From Psychrobacter nivimaris (GTDB lineage Bacteria; Pseudomonadota; Gammaproteobacteria; Pseudomonadales; Moraxellaceae), in assembly GCF_009812035.1 (NCBI RefSeq), contig NZ_VZIZ01000013.1, forward strand, positions 70,852-134,851: a stretch of DNA of 64,000 nucleotides. The letters run 5' to 3'. The notes beneath the pieces are model-generated. The model was given only the letters and a program-made list of their open reading frames with translations, ran no database searches and was not told the DNA's origin. Below, piece after piece: positions 1-11,089 of the stretch. The stretch's first letter is position 1. Every line of letters starts with the position of its first letter. A program made the translations under genes and the position numbers.

Positions 1-729
1 GACCAAATCCGTCAACGTATTAATTTCTTTTTTATCAAGCTCTAAGAAACGACCAGTACGTAGCTCTTTTGGTAGAACAATCGTGCCATAGCGTGTGCGT
101 AGTAGACGACTAACTTTTAGACCTTGCGATTCAAACAAACGACGTACTTCGCGGTTACGGCCTTCTTTTAGCTGCACGTGATACCACTTGTTAACGCCTT
201 CGCCGCCGCCTTCTTTAATGTCTTCAAATTTTGCAAGGCCATCTTCTAGCATGACGCCAGCGGTCAATGCACGAGCGATATCAGGCGTTACTTCACCCAA
301 TACACGTACGGCATATTCACGAGTGACTTCACCAGATGGATGCATCAAGCGATGCGCCATTTCGCCATCGTTAGTAAATAACAATAGGCCAGTTGAGTTA
401 ATATCCAAGCGTCCGACCATGACCCAACGGTCATGCGTCAGCTTTGGCAAACGTTCAAAGACAGTTGGGCGGCCTTCTGGATCTTTAGCCGAGCACACTT
501 CGCCTTCAGGCTTGTAGTAAGCGATAACACGGCGACGCTTCTCGTTTTCAGAGGTGTATTTGATCTGACGGCCATCAACGCGAATCTCATCGCCTTGCTC
601 AACACGATCACCAATGGTTGCTGGGCCGTTATTGACAGTGACGCGACCTGCTTTGATGACTTCTTCCATCTGACGGCGTGAACCAAGTCCCATACGGGCG
701 AGGGCTTTCTGTAATTTTTCGTCTTTCAT
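1..729 (-). CDS. rluB: 23S rRNA pseudouridine synthase, RluB type (3' end cut by window edge)
   Basis: The reading frame stays open from an ATG at 729 to the left edge, giving 243 codons without a stop. The first ~60 residues form an S4 RNA-binding domain (starts MKDEKLQKALARMGLGSRRQ). It is followed by the RsuA-type catalytic domain with the signature VGRLDINSTGLLLFTNDGE, whose Asp is the catalytic residue, and then the NREVRRLFE motif. These are established hallmarks of the RsuA/RluB/RluE/RluF family. RluB makes pseudouridine 2605 in 23S rRNA; choosing RluB over RluE or RsuA rests on the N-terminal S4 domain and overall similarity, so the subfamily is less certain than the family. It is transcribed divergently from folD. 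The C-terminal tail, often long and basic in RluB, lies outside the window. Confidence 0.85.
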   Translation of the reverse strand, partial: MKDEKLQKALARMGLGSRRQMEEVIKAGRVTVNNGPATIGDRVEQGDEIRVDGRQIKYTSENEKRRRVIAYYKPEGEVCSAKDPEGRPTVFERLPKLTHDRWVMVGRLDINSTGLLLFTNDGEMAHRLMHPSGEVTREYAVRVLGEVTPDIARALTAGVMLEDGLAKFEDIKEGGGEGVNKWYHVQLKEGRNREVRRLFESQGLKVSRLLRTRYGTIVLPKELRTGRFLELDKKEINTLTDLV

Positions 730-1053
730 CGTAATATCCTTGAGTCGGTGGGTTTACATTTCTCAATGTAAAAAAATTTGGATTGACTATCCTACGCTAT
801 TTTAACAAATTTAGCACGTAAACCAACACCTTACTGATTATTAATGTGTCTATCCACGAATAAGCAATACTGTTTAATTGACTTATTATGAAAATTTATC
901 AGTGCGCAGGCTTTATCTTACGCTAGGATTTTGTAGCGTACACAGGTACAATATTACTCTTAGTCAAAGATTGACGAACCAAAGGACAGGCATGCAAAGT
1001 ATTTGCGCGCGCTGTCTTTATTTTTTTATATCGTACCCTCTATTGGAGTTACT
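730..1053. other. Intergenic region between rluB and folD (divergent promoters)
   Basis: About 320 bp without a supported gene, between divergent rluB and folD, so it must hold both promoters. A small inverted repeat (TTTACATT/AATGTAAA, about 751-770) lies close to the rluB start. An in-frame extension of the folD ORF to 1003 exists, but the AGGAG-like site at 1045 fixes the folD start at 1054. Confidence 0.5.
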
Positions 1054-1932
1054 ATGTCTACTGCCCAAGAATCCGCTACCGTTTTGGACGGCAAAGCACT
1101 TGCCAAACAAATAGAACAGGATCTGCGCACGCGCGTAGATACGATTAAGGAAAAGACTGGCCGCACCCCAAGCTTAGCGACAATATTGGTTGGTGACGAT
1201 CCAGCCTCTGCCACTTATGTTCGTATGAAAGGCAACGCGTGTAAGCGTGTTGGCATGGACTCTATACGCGTTGAGATGCCGAGTGCCACGACCACTGAGC
1301 AGCTCATGGCAAAAATAGATGAGTTAAATAGCAATCCAGATGTACACGGCATTTTGCTACAGCATCCGGTTCCTGAGCATATTGATGAGCGTGCTTGTTT
1401 TGAGCAGATTGACTTAGCAAAAGACGTCGATGGCGTGACTTGTCTTGGTTTTGGTCGTATGGCGATGCAGCAGTCAGCTTATGGCTCATGCACACCGCAG
1501 GGCATTATGCATTTGTTAGAGCATTATAATATCGAGCTATCAGGTAAAGAAGCCGTAGTCGTAGGACGTAGTGCTATCTTAGGTAAGCCAATGGCGATGA
1601 TGCTATTGAATGCCAACTGTACAGTGACTATCTGCCATTCAAGAACTCAAGATTTGGCAGCGCATATCAAGCGTGCAGATATCGTGGTTGGTGCCGTAGG
1701 CGTACCTGAGCTTATTAAAGCGGAGTGGATCAAATCAGGAGCGGTTGTCATTGACGCAGGTTTCCATCCGACAGATGATGGCGGTGTTGGTGATATCGAA
1801 ATGCAAGGCATGGAAAACATTGCCAGCGCTTATACGCCAGTACCAGGCGGCGTTGGACCGATGACTATCAACACGCTTATTCGCCAAACGGTCGATGCTG
1901 CTGAAAAATCAGCGGGTTTGAATAAAGGCTAA
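1054..1932 (+). CDS. folD: Bifunctional methylenetetrahydrofolate dehydrogenase / methenyltetrahydrofolate cyclohydrolase
   Basis: 292 residues, the usual FolD length. FolD interconverts 5,10-methylene-, 5,10-methenyl- and 10-formyl-THF in the cytosol, feeding purine synthesis and formyl-Met. Visible signatures: the catalytic tetrahydrofolate domain with [14 protein letters not shown] (YxxxK motif), the stretch [13 protein letters not shown], the NADP-binding motif [17 protein letters not shown], and the C-terminal [18 protein letters not shown] signature. The start at 1054 is preferred over an upstream in-frame start at 1003 because GGAG lies at 1045-1048, five bases before the ATG, and the extra 17 residues have no counterpart in the family. 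It is a single gene with its own leader, divergent from rluB. Confidence 0.95.
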   Translation: MSTAQESATVLDGKALAKQIEQDLRTRVDTIKEKTGRTPSLATILVGDDPASATYVRMKGNACKRVGMDSIRVEMPSATTTEQLMAKIDELNSNPDVHGILLQHPVPEHIDERACFEQIDLAKDVDGVTCLGFGRMAMQQSAYGSCTPQGIMHLLEHYNIELSGKEAVVVGRSAILGKPMAMMLLNANCTVTICHSRTQDLAAHIKRADIVVGAVGVPELIKAEWIKSGAVVIDAGFHPTDDGGVGDIEMQGMENIASAYTPVPGGVGPMTINTLIRQTVDAAEKSAGLNKG

Positions 1933-1972
1933 AAAAATAGTCATACGAATACTGATTGCCGATATATAAGGG

Positions 1973-1996
1973 GCCTGAGGTAACATAGACTCAGGC
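1973..1996 (+). other. Hairpin between folD and psiE
   Basis: GCCTGAG (1973-1979) pairs perfectly with CTCAGGC (1990-1996) across a 10-base loop. There is no U-tract, so it is not a canonical terminator. It may be an mRNA stabiliser or a weak terminator after folD. Confidence 0.35.
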
Positions 1997-2031
1997 TAAA
2001 TCAACCACATTTCAGTTGATAGGACCTAAAC

Positions 2032-2550
2032 ATGGCTAAAAAAAACGTAGGTGTTCATGAGCGACTACAAAGTATTGGTAGAGAGTTTGTCGATGTCTGT
2101 CATTACGTTATTTTATTTCTAATCAGTGTGGTTGTCGTTTGGACTGCAGGTAAAGAGTTTATTTATATTGTCCAAAAGGGTTCAGCGGATCTAAAAGACA
2201 TATTGATGTTATTTATTTACCTTGAGCTATTGGCTATGATAGGTATCTACTTTAAAACCCACCGACTGCCAGTACAGTTTTTGATATTTATTGCCATAAC
2301 AGCATTGTCACGACATTTGGTGGTTGATGTGCAGGCGGTTTCAGACTATTTCCATTTATGGCTGCTAGCGACAATTTCCGTGGCCATCATGCTACTGAGC
2401 GGCTCTATTGTAATCTTGACTTGGACGGCCAAAACATTTGGTCGCCCAGAGGATAATCTTGATAAGCAGCATGCAAATCTAACAGTTAAGGCGCTATTGC
2501 CTGATAATGCTCAAGCGCCCGATAGCCATACTAAGCATCGTCGTGAATAA
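2032..2550 (+). CDS. psiE: PsiE-family (phosphate-starvation-inducible) inner-membrane protein
   Basis: 172 residues with four hydrophobic segments at about residues 24-42, 57-75, 80-100 and 112-133, and the family pattern around FIYLELLAMIGIYFK and ALSRHLVVD. These match the PsiE family of small four-helix membrane proteins. In E. coli psiE is induced by phosphate starvation; its biochemical role is unknown, and regulation here is inference. The charged tail after residue 140 is poorly conserved. The ATG is preceded by a weak AGGACCT element. It converges with corA on a shared bidirectional terminator. Confidence 0.8.
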   Translation: MAKKNVGVHERLQSIGREFVDVCHYVILFLISVVVVWTAGKEFIYIVQKGSADLKDILMLFIYLELLAMIGIYFKTHRLPVQFLIFIAITALSRHLVVDVQAVSDYFHLWLLATISVAIMLLSGSIVILTWTAKTFGRPEDNLDKQHANLTVKALLPDNAQAPDSHTKHRRE

Positions 2551-2600
2551 TAAGCATCGCCGTGAATAATTAGATAGCGTTACAAAAAGATAGCAACATA

Positions 2601-2632
2601 AAAAAAGAGCGACCAGTGGTTGCTCTTTTTTT
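2601..2632. terminator. Bidirectional rho-independent terminator between psiE and corA
   Basis: Stem GAGCGACC/GGTTGCTC with a 3-base loop, flanked by an A-run on the left and a T-run on the right, so it can work in both directions. It sits between two convergent genes. Confidence 0.85.
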
Positions 2633-2649
2633 ACGGATGGCATTTGGCA

Positions 2650-3864
2650 TTACAACCATTTCAATCTTTTGAAATTGTAGTACAAATAGCTACATAAGGC
2701 GATAATAATGGCCATAATAACAAGGTAAGAGTATTTCCAATGAAGCTCAGGCATAAAATCAAAGTTCATGCCATAGATGCCAGCGATAGCTGTCGGCACT
2801 GCCAGAATACCTGCCCATGCAGCGAGCTTACGCACGACTTCATTCTGACCCATATTGACCATCGCCATATAGGTGTTCATCACCACGCTCAGCATTTCAT
2901 TAAGACCATTAATAGCATCTAGGGAGTGCAATAGGTGATCGTTAACATCGCGAAAATACGGCTTAGCGGCTTGAGAAAATCCAGAGATAATCTCACTTTT
3001 TTTATGATTGATAAAAAAGCTACAGATGTCTTGCACAGGTAAGATGATGGCGCGCATATGTACCAGTTGCGATTTAAGCTCGTAAAGATTTTTTAGCGTG
3101 CCTTTATCAAACTCAGAGGTAAATACATAGCGTTCTTGCTCGCGCAAGTAACGGCCCAATCGATCGGTAATCGGCATATAGTTATCAACGATAAAATCGA
3201 GGATAGCATGCAGTACAAAGATAGGGCCCATGCGTAACTTCTCAGGGCGACGATGGCAATGCTCACGTACTGGCGCATAAGAGTTTGACGGACCATTGCG
3301 AATTGTAATGAGGTAGTTTTTACCCATAAATATCGCAGTAGTACCATAACGAATGACATTGTCTTCGAGCTTGGCTGTACGTAGCACCACAAAGACCATA
3401 TCATTATCGTAGTTTTCGACCTTGGCGCGTTGATGATCAGCAAAAGCATCTTCAATCGCTAGCTCATGCAGGTCAAAGGCTTCTTTTACTTTGACCATGG
3501 TTTCTAAGCTTGGATCATATAGCCCAAGCCAAATAAATTGACCGTTGTTCCCTAGCGTACGACTCACATCATTGAGCGCCACTCTATTAAGGTTCTCACC
3601 TGTTTTACGTGAGTAAGCGTAGCAATTGACCACTTCGCCTGCACTTGATGAGTCAATATCTTCATAGCGTTCAGAGTCAGGATCGTAGACCGTCATGGTC
3701 TCAATAGTATCTTCAGTAGTGGCGTCCACATCACCATAGATATAGCTATCATCATCGTCCAAATAGAGATGCTTGTCACTCATATTGGCATAGATATGAT
3801 TCATATTGGAATCAGGCGCAATATGAGCCGTTTTTTTAATCAATTGATTATTATCATTTTCCAT
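2650..3864 (-). CDS. corA: CorA-family magnesium/cobalt transporter with acidic N-terminal extension
   Basis: 404 residues. The C-terminus has the diagnostic YGMNF motif after the first of two transmembrane helices (WAGILAVPTAIAGI, then YLVIMAIIIALCSYLYY) and ends in the basic KRLKWL. CorA forms a pentameric channel for Mg2+ uptake, also passing Co2+ and Ni2+. The start at 3864 is chosen because AGGAAAG sits just before this ATG; a start at 3879 would overlap that site. The protein is about 90 residues longer than E. coli CorA (316 aa). The extra length is an N-terminal region rich in Asp and Glu (for example LYLDDDDSYIYGD) before the usual cytoplasmic funnel domain. It is followed upstream by the DUF2237 gene on the same strand but with an 85-bp gap, so it is probably separately transcribed. 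Confidence 0.9.
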   Translation of the reverse strand: MENDNNQLIKKTAHIAPDSNMNHIYANMSDKHLYLDDDDSYIYGDVDATTEDTIETMTVYDPDSERYEDIDSSSAGEVVNCYAYSRKTGENLNRVALNDVSRTLGNNGQFIWLGLYDPSLETMVKVKEAFDLHELAIEDAFADHQRAKVENYDNDMVFVVLRTAKLEDNVIRYGTTAIFMGKNYLITIRNGPSNSYAPVREHCHRRPEKLRMGPIFVLHAILDFIVDNYMPITDRLGRYLREQERYVFTSEFDKGTLKNLYELKSQLVHMRAIILPVQDICSFFINHKKSEIISGFSQAAKPYFRDVNDHLLHSLDAINGLNEMLSVVMNTYMAMVNMGQNEVVRKLAAWAGILAVPTAIAGIYGMNFDFMPELHWKYSYLVIMAIIIALCSYLYYNFKRLKWL

Positions 3865-3949
3865 ATACTTTCCTGTCATATAATAAAAAAATTCAATAAT
3901 CCAAATATGCTGTGAACGCTGCTACGGTTTTATCGTGTGCCAATACTAA

Positions 3950-4339
3950 CTATAGGGCGTAGCTTTTTAGCGTATCGATATCTACCAATGCCAATAGACT
4001 CTCGTGACAAGCTTCTAGTTTGATTTGCGGTGCAATATCGAAGTCCAGTGCTTCAACCCAACGTAGCGCGCAGATGCACCAGTAGTCACCAGGTTTGAGA
4101 CCAGGAAAGTTGTATTCAGGTAGTGGGGTAATTAGGTCATTACCGCGACTGGCAGAGAAGTTTAAAAACTCGCTGGTCATCTTGGCACAGACAGTATGTT
4201 GACCAACATCATGGTTGCCAGTATGGCAAAAACCATTGCGATAATAGCCAGTGATGGGATCGAAACAACAGCTGGCAAGTGCGGTGCCTAAGACATTGGT
4301 TTGGTTGATGGCAGGGTTTGGGTGGTAATCAGATGACAT
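3950..4339 (-). CDS. DUF2237 family protein
   Basis: 129 residues that match the DUF2237 pattern throughout: NVLGTALASCCFDPITGYYR near the N-terminus, the conserved Cys and His residues in FCHTGNHDVGQHTVC, then ASRGNDLITPLPEY and FPGLKPGDYWCICALRW, and a C-terminal LEACHESLLALVDIDTL. The family is a small cytosolic domain of unknown function with several conserved cysteines. No function is assigned. It lies upstream of corA on the minus strand and is divergent from hisZ. Confidence 0.85.
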   Translation of the reverse strand: MSSDYHPNPAINQTNVLGTALASCCFDPITGYYRNGFCHTGNHDVGQHTVCAKMTSEFLNFSASRGNDLITPLPEYNFPGLKPGDYWCICALRWVEALDFDIAPQIKLEACHESLLALVDIDTLKSYAL

Positions 4340-4827
4340 AAGGCTTCCGAGATAAAAATATGTGTTAGTGTATCATGAGTATGTGTTGATGACGTTGCCG
4401 TAATCACGCTCATTATCTTATGGTTAACAAAAAATAAACCTCTCGACTATTTGCCCAATATTGAGCCAAACACATCAATGATGACTGTTACATCTGCTAA
4501 GCTAATAAGCGGTAATTGAACTGTAATTAGATAGTGATTGTGGCTAATTGTCACTAGGCGAACCTTGAGTGCTATGCTAAACTAAAGCATAAAGTGCCTT
4601 GATTATTTGTCGCAATTTTTTAGCGCATAAAGATACTCGTCTTATCATTCTAAATTATACTTATTATTCACCCTTTTGCGGTTACCTGGTTTGTTTATAA
4701 ATAATTGGGTCAATGATGTTGCGCGTTAAAAATAAACACACACAGCGTCAATACCCGGCAAACCACCCTTTAAGTACCGCATCAGTACCGCGTTTTTGGT
4801 AAGCGATACGCCAAACAAGGATTTATT
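4340..4827. other. Intergenic region between the DUF2237 gene and hisZ
   Basis: About 490 bp with no supported ORF, between divergent genes. Short inverted repeats are visible (TAGTGA near 4531 with TCACTA near 4551; ATGCT near 4572 with AGCAT near 4586). I see no convincing RNA gene or binding-site array. Confidence 0.45.
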
Positions 4828-6126
4828 GTGTCTGTTAGTTCTGATTCTGCAAAACCTGCCCAGCCAAATTCTACCAACGAAACAGTGTCTCAGCCTGCCG
4901 AAAACAGCGCTGCACCCAATCGCATGCCATATTTGAGTAACTTTGGCAGTGATGTTGCCAATAGTTGGCTATTGCCTGATGGGGTGGTTGATGTCCTGTT
5001 TGAAGATGCGCATAAGCAAGAAGTGCTTAGACATCAGTTAATCGAGCAGCTTATTACTCATGGTTATCAGCTGGTTTGCCCACCGATGATCGAGTTTACT
5101 GAGTCTTTGCTAAGTGATGCATCAGAAGATCTAAAACGCCAAACCTTTAAGATTATCGATCAGTTGACTGGTCGCTTAATGGGCGTACGCGCTGACATTA
5201 CCCCGCAGATTTTGCGTATAGATGCGCATCATGGCGGTACGGGTATTGCGCGTTATTGCTATGTGGGCGATGTGATTCATACCTTGCCATCAGGTCTGTT
5301 TGGTTCACGTACGCCGCTACAGTTGGGTGCTGAGATATTTGGCTGTGCGTCACTAGCAGCAGATATTGAGCTGATAGATGTGCTGTTTACGATGGTGAAT
5401 AAACTCAATATGAGTGCAGCGCTCCATATCGATTTGGGTCACGTAGCGATATTCAAACGTTTGGCTGAGTTGGCTGAATTGTCAGACAATGATACTGAGC
5501 AATTGATGTACTTATATGCCAATAAAAATTTACCAGAGCTCAAGCGTGTTTGCCGTGCTTTGCCAATGGGTGATGATTTTTATGTGTTAGCACGCTTTGG
5601 TCATGATATTGCAAACCTATTAGCCAAATTATCAGATGCAGCACAACAAGACAGCCAAATCGCAACGGCAATTGATGAGCTACAGCGTTTGAAAAACTAT
5701 CTACAAGACCAATGGCAGTGCCCAGTCAGTATTGATGTGACTGAGCTATCAGGCTATCACTATCATACTGGCATCGTCTTCAATGGTTATATCAATAGCG
5801 AAACGCAGCCACTCGTACGTGGTGGTCGTTTTGATGGTATGCAAAGCCAGACGCAAGCGTTACGTGCAGCCACAGGCTTTAGTATGGATGTCAGCCGATT
5901 GTTGGCTCATACACAGTTAGATGCGCCAACCGTTGTCTTGGTTGACTTTGCCGCTTTGTCTAATGCAAATACAGATGAGATGCAGACGCTACTGCAACAA
6001 GTAGAGAGTCTACGTCAGCAAGGCTATCGCGTCACTATGCCGTTAGATGCACAGGACAGTCCAGATGATGTTACGCATCGTTTGAGCATGGCTGATGACA
6101 GCCAATGGCAGCTACAAACTGTTTAA
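4828..6126 (+). CDS. hisZ: ATP phosphoribosyltransferase regulatory subunit
   Basis: 432 residues resembling a class II aminoacyl-tRNA synthetase (HisRS) core without the anticodon-binding domain. Visible pieces are the motif-2-like VRADITPQILRIDAHH, IARYCYVGDVIHT, QLGAEIFG and the C-terminal VRGGRFDGM. HisZ pairs with a short-form HisG catalytic subunit for the first step of histidine synthesis. hisG is not in the window. The neighbour purA fits the frequent gammaproteobacterial order hisZ-purA. The start is a GTG with AAGGA eight bases upstream. The first ~40 residues are a Ser/Asn/Pro-rich extension. A true HisRS occurs separately at 14.2 kb, which supports the HisZ call. Confidence 0.9.
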   Translation: MSVSSDSAKPAQPNSTNETVSQPAENSAAPNRMPYLSNFGSDVANSWLLPDGVVDVLFEDAHKQEVLRHQLIEQLITHGYQLVCPPMIEFTESLLSDASEDLKRQTFKIIDQLTGRLMGVRADITPQILRIDAHHGGTGIARYCYVGDVIHTLPSGLFGSRTPLQLGAEIFGCASLAADIELIDVLFTMVNKLNMSAALHIDLGHVAIFKRLAELAELSDNDTEQLMYLYANKNLPELKRVCRALPMGDDFYVLARFGHDIANLLAKLSDAAQQDSQIATAIDELQRLKNYLQDQWQCPVSIDVTELSGYHYHTGIVFNGYINSETQPLVRGGRFDGMQSQTQALRAATGFSMDVSRLLAHTQLDAPTVVLVDFAALSNANTDEMQTLLQQVESLRQQGYRVTMPLDAQDSPDDVTHRLSMADDSQWQLQTV

Positions 6127-6209
6127 TTGTCTAATAGTAGGCTATTGAATGGCTCACGCAGCCAAAAGTGTTCAGTACAAATTATGAGAACGCAAAATTA
6201 TTCGTTAGA

Positions 6210-6245
6210 TATCTCAGTGTTTCTATTTCATAAATCACTGAGATA
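6210..6245 (+). other. Stem-loop in the hisZ-purA gap / purA leader
   Basis: TATCTCAGTG (6210-6219) pairs perfectly with CACTGAGATA (6236-6245) around a 16-base loop. It is followed by AAAAG rather than a U-run. It could be a processing or stability element, or part of a purA leader structure. Confidence 0.45.
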
Positions 6246-6315
6246 AAAAGATATAGCTAAGAAAATCATTTTAATTTTCAGCTTTTATTGCACACACCTC
6301 AATACATAAAGGTAA

Positions 6316-7614
<1,299 letters not shown>

Positions 7615-7654
7615 TTTTTACTACAAACTTGATTAAATAGTTTTTAGTATTAAT

Positions 7655-7687
7655 AAAAAACCTCAACGCTAAGCGTTGGGGTTTTTT
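7655..7687 (+). terminator. Rho-independent terminator after purA
   Basis: Nine-base stem CCTCAACGC/GCGTTGGGG with a TAA loop, flanked by A-run and T-run. Confidence 0.9.
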
Positions 7688-7872
7688 GTGTGTGCTACTT
7701 CAAGAAATTGATTGATTACCTTGAATTTCAACAGTGTAAGAGTAGGGCTACTAGCTATAATATCATCTAGAAATATCATAAATAATGGATATACTGACAT
7801 TATTTTGGCTTAATTAAGTGTAAGATATTATAGACGGATTTGGTTTTATCAACATACAAAAAGGAATTTGCT

Positions 7873-8289
7873 ATGACAACGAATACGCTTAAATCCACGA
7901 TTCGCAATACCTCTATAGCAATAGTTACATCCGCAGCTTTCATGTTGCCTATGTTTGCTTGGGGTGCAGAAAACTGTGACAAACCAAACAATGACTTTGA
8001 TGGGCTATATTGCCTGACGAAAGTATACTTAGAAGCAGATAAAGAGCTTAACAACTCTTACAGTAAATTGAGTAAACTCCTAAACAAACAGCAAAAAGCC
8101 ACGCTTAAACGCGGACAATTAGCGTGGATGCGCGAGCGCAACGACCAATGTAGTTATAACGATGGTGATGGTTTCTTTGTCAATATGAGCTGTGCCACCA
8201 ATAAGACAGCTAATCGAGTTAATTTTTTGAATGAACGTGTGCGTGAATGCAATGCAGGTAGTTGTCGAGACAGTCGCTTAGATGATTAA
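7873..8289 (+). CDS. LprI-like (DUF1311) secreted protein
   Basis: 138 residues. A clear Sec signal peptide covers residues 1-34, with a hydrophobic core around IAIVTSAAFMLPMFAWG and a likely cleavage after GAWGA-like residues before ENCDKP. The mature part has the pattern CDKP...CL..., then LNNSYSKLSKLLNKQQKATLK and QLAWMRERNDQC, which is the repeated LxxAQRAWxxxRDxxC logic of the LprI/DUF1311 domain. Cysteines are plentiful, suggesting disulfides. Family members include a mycobacterial lysozyme inhibitor, but most are uncharacterised, so inhibitor function is only a possibility. AAGGAA lies eight bases before the ATG at 7873, which decides against the upstream ATG at 7840. Confidence 0.75.
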   Translation: MTTNTLKSTIRNTSIAIVTSAAFMLPMFAWGAENCDKPNNDFDGLYCLTKVYLEADKELNNSYSKLSKLLNKQQKATLKRGQLAWMRERNDQCSYNDGDGFFVNMSCATNKTANRVNFLNERVRECNAGSCRDSRLDD

Positions 8290-8712
8290 ATGTTTTGATT
8301 GGTAGTATGTATTAGCAAAACTCTTAGCAAGGTGTGTTGAGGGTTTTCTAATCATTAATAATGATATAAATACTCTATAAAATCAGTCTGGTAGCTATAA
8401 ATGATAAATATGAGTAGCGATAAGGTAAGTAAGTCGATAGCTCATGCATCTGTTGTTGATGAGTATTTAACTTGGATGTAAGTAAGATACTGTTATAAAT
8501 TTACTTTTATGCAAGGTATGGTCATAAATTAACCCTATCATTTATGGCCTTAATCATTATAATAGGCAGCAATCCGATGTTGGCGCTTATGGTTATACAC
8601 TGATATACCATGAGTTGTGTAAAACAGTCCAAGTCAACATTGTGGCTAAAGCTAAAACAACGCATTATTTTTTTCATATTTTATTGAATTTATCATTTAT
8701 TAGGAGCTTCTC
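8290..8712 (+). other. Intergenic region before ndk, with hairpin
   Basis: About 420 bp without a supported gene. A ten-pair hairpin GGTCATAAAT (8520-8529) / ATTTATGGCC (8540-8549) is present. A possible sigma70 promoter for ndk is TTGGCG at 8580 with TATACC 18 bases on. Nothing else is recognised. Confidence 0.4.
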
Positions 8713-9144
8713 ATGGCTAACGAACGTACTTTATCTATCATCAAACCTGACGCAGTTGCTGGCAACCACATCGGCGCTATCTATAGCCGTTTTGAACAAG
8801 CTGGTCTAAAAATCGTTGCAGCTAAAATGCTACAACTTGATGATGAAAAAGCAGGTGGTTTTTATGCTGAGCACGCTGAGCGTCCATTTTACAACGACCT
8901 AAAATCTTTCATGATGTCAGGTCCAGTATTGGTATCAGTACTAGAAGGCGAAAACGCTATCGCTCAGCATCGTGAAATCATGGGTGCAACTAACCCAAAA
9001 GAAGCTGCTGAAGGCACTATCCGTGCTGACTTCGCTAGCAGCATCGACGAAAACGCAGTACATGGTTCAGATTCAGCTGAATCAGCAGCACGTGAAATCA
9101 GCTACTTCTTCAGCGATGATGAAGTTTGTGCACGTACACGCTAA
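8713..9144 (+). CDS. ndk: Nucleoside diphosphate kinase
   Basis: 143 residues, typical length. It transfers the gamma phosphate of ATP to NDPs through a phosphohistidine. The N-terminus [13 protein letters not shown], the stretch [14 protein letters not shown] and the active-site segment [15 protein letters not shown], containing the catalytic His, are diagnostic. TAGGAG precedes the ATG with good spacing. It is monocistronic, with its own terminator at 9308. Confidence 0.97.
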   Translation: MANERTLSIIKPDAVAGNHIGAIYSRFEQAGLKIVAAKMLQLDDEKAGGFYAEHAERPFYNDLKSFMMSGPVLVSVLEGENAIAQHREIMGATNPKEAAEGTIRADFASSIDENAVHGSDSAESAAREISYFFSDDEVCARTR

Positions 9145-9307
9145 TATAGTAAACCATCTATAAGCTTTTACGGCATTCGATTTGTTTGAGGTAACTGTTA
9201 TAATAAGACGGCTACGATTTAAACTGATCTTACCTGTATGAGTTTTATACTTGATTGACTATAGACGAATTATTTACAACATTGATTGTTCATAATTGGT
9301 TTGCGAG

Positions 9308-9340
9308 ACGGCTTATATCTTATGGGTATAGGCCGTTTTA
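9308..9340 (+). terminator. Probable terminator after ndk
   Basis: Eleven-pair stem ACGGCTTATAT/GTATAGGCCGT with two G-U pairs, followed by TTTTA. The U-tract is short, so strength is uncertain. The remaining ~320 bp up to rlmN holds no gene I can support. Confidence 0.65.
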
Positions 9341-9661
9341 GCTATTATAATAATCCTATAATCAAAGAATTACTAAACTGCGACGGCGTTACTCTCCTTA
9401 GATGTACTACTTGTACAATCTGCAGTCGGTAGCCTTGTATCTGCTTTAGAGTTCTGTGATTATATTATTCATTCATTGAAATTCTTAATGACTTGCCTCA
9501 TTATTGATTTTACTTAGCGTTATCAATCCCTTATCAGCATGTTTTTGTCAATTTAGAAAATTGCGCTCATAGCGGATTGCTCATGCACTCACGTATGTAT
9601 GGCAAAGCCCATATAAATAATTGCACCGCTTATCTAAGCTTCTGCAAAAAGGTTACCTATT

Positions 9662-10891
9662 ATGTCAACTGTTCAAGCACCTACTCAGCACGTACCTGCT
9701 AAGATTACTGATAGCATTAAGCTAGTAGATGAGGCACATGCCAAAACCAATCTATTGGGTATGACGCAAGCGCAACTGGCTGATTACTTCAAGAGTATTG
9801 GCGAAAAACCATTCCGCTCAACTCAAGTGATTAAATGGATTTATCAGCATGGCGTGACAGATTTTGAGCAAATGACCAATTTGAGTAAGTCGTTGCGAGA
9901 CAAATTGTCACTTAATGCTTGTGTGGTACCGCCCAAAGTAATTCATCGTCAATATAGTGATGATGGTACGCGTAAATGGGTATTTGAAGTCACTGGTGGC
10001 TCATTGGTTGAGACGGTGCTTATCCCTGCAGATGATAGCAAGTTAAATGGCCGTAAGACATTATGCGTGTCTTCTCAAGTAGGCTGTGCATTGGACTGTA
10101 GCTTCTGTAGTACAGGTAAGCAAGGGTTTGAGCGTGACTTAAGTGCGGCTGAAATTATTGGTCAGTTATGGGTCGCCAATGCGTCATATATGACAGATGA
10201 AAATGAAAGTTTAGAAAACGTTGACCATAGCCTATGGGAAAATAATGTCACCAACGTGGTGATGATGGGCATGGGTGAGCCGCTATTGAACTATAAGCCT
10301 GTGGTAGGCTCAATGGAGCTGATGCTAAGCGATCATGCTTATGGATTGTCAAAGCGTCGCGTCACGTTATCGACTTCTGGTGTCGTCCCGAAAATGTATC
10401 AGTTAGCGCAAGATATCGATGTGGCATTGGCTATTTCACTGCATGCGCCAAATGATGCGCTGCGTAACGAGTTGGTGCCAATCAACAAAAAATATCCGCT
10501 AGAAGAGCTGATTGCAGCGGCAAAAAACTATGTTTATGATGTCAATCCACGTCATAAGAAACACGTTACAATCGAGTATGTGATGCTTGATTGCGTCAAT
10601 GATAGCAATGAGCATGCCCATCAGTTGGTTGCTCTATTAGAAGGGTTACCAAGTAAAATTAACCTTATTCCGTTCAACCCATTCCCACATGCACCCTATG
10701 ACAAATCAAGCAACAACCGTATTCATGCGTTTAGCAATATACTGAGCGAAGCAGGTTTTGTTTGTACGATTCGTCAAACACGTGGTGATGACATCGATGC
10801 CGCCTGTGGTCAGTTAGTTGGACAAGTTGCCGATCGTACCAGACGCTCAGCCGCGTGGCAGCAGAGCATCAAAGATCGCGAAAGTGTTTAG
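9662..10891 (+). CDS. rlmN: Dual-specificity 23S rRNA A2503 / tRNA A37 C2-methyltransferase
   Basis: 409 residues. A radical-SAM enzyme that methylates C2 of A2503 in 23S rRNA and A37 of some tRNAs. The 4Fe-4S motif CALDCSFC is at residues 142-149. Also present are [14 protein letters not shown], the [21 protein letters not shown] segment, PFNPFP and, near the C-terminus, [17 protein letters not shown], whose Cys is the second catalytic cysteine. An N-terminal extension of about 30 residues precedes the usual start region ([10 protein letters not shown]). It is the first gene of the conserved run that continues with pilF and rodZ. Confidence 0.96.
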   Translation: MSTVQAPTQHVPAKITDSIKLVDEAHAKTNLLGMTQAQLADYFKSIGEKPFRSTQVIKWIYQHGVTDFEQMTNLSKSLRDKLSLNACVVPPKVIHRQYSDDGTRKWVFEVTGGSLVETVLIPADDSKLNGRKTLCVSSQVGCALDCSFCSTGKQGFERDLSAAEIIGQLWVANASYMTDENESLENVDHSLWENNVTNVVMMGMGEPLLNYKPVVGSMELMLSDHAYGLSKRRVTLSTSGVVPKMYQLAQDIDVALAISLHAPNDALRNELVPINKKYPLEELIAAAKNYVYDVNPRHKKHVTIEYVMLDCVNDSNEHAHQLVALLEGLPSKINLIPFNPFPHAPYDKSSNNRIHAFSNILSEAGFVCTIRQTRGDDIDAACGQLVGQVADRTRRSAAWQQSIKDRESV

Positions 10892-11089
10892 TAGTTCTTT
10901 AGAAAATCAGCGTTGTATCTGATTGGTATAGCGTTTTAGCTGTCTTTTGTCTGTCGCAATGGTAAGAAAATGTAGCAATGACTGCCAAGATTGCAGAACG
11001 TGGCAATTAATAACAACTAAATTGTACTTATAAGGGTTAAATCTATTAAACTGAGGTCTCGAAGATCGAACGCATTGAATCCCAGTTTT

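Noticed and set aside
3093-3455. 120-residue ORF within corA on the same strand
   Set aside because: It is out of frame with corA, and the corA frame is continuous and conserved.
8401-8481. 26-codon ORF between the LprI-like gene and ndk
   Set aside because: No ribosome-binding site and no recognisable feature; likely chance.
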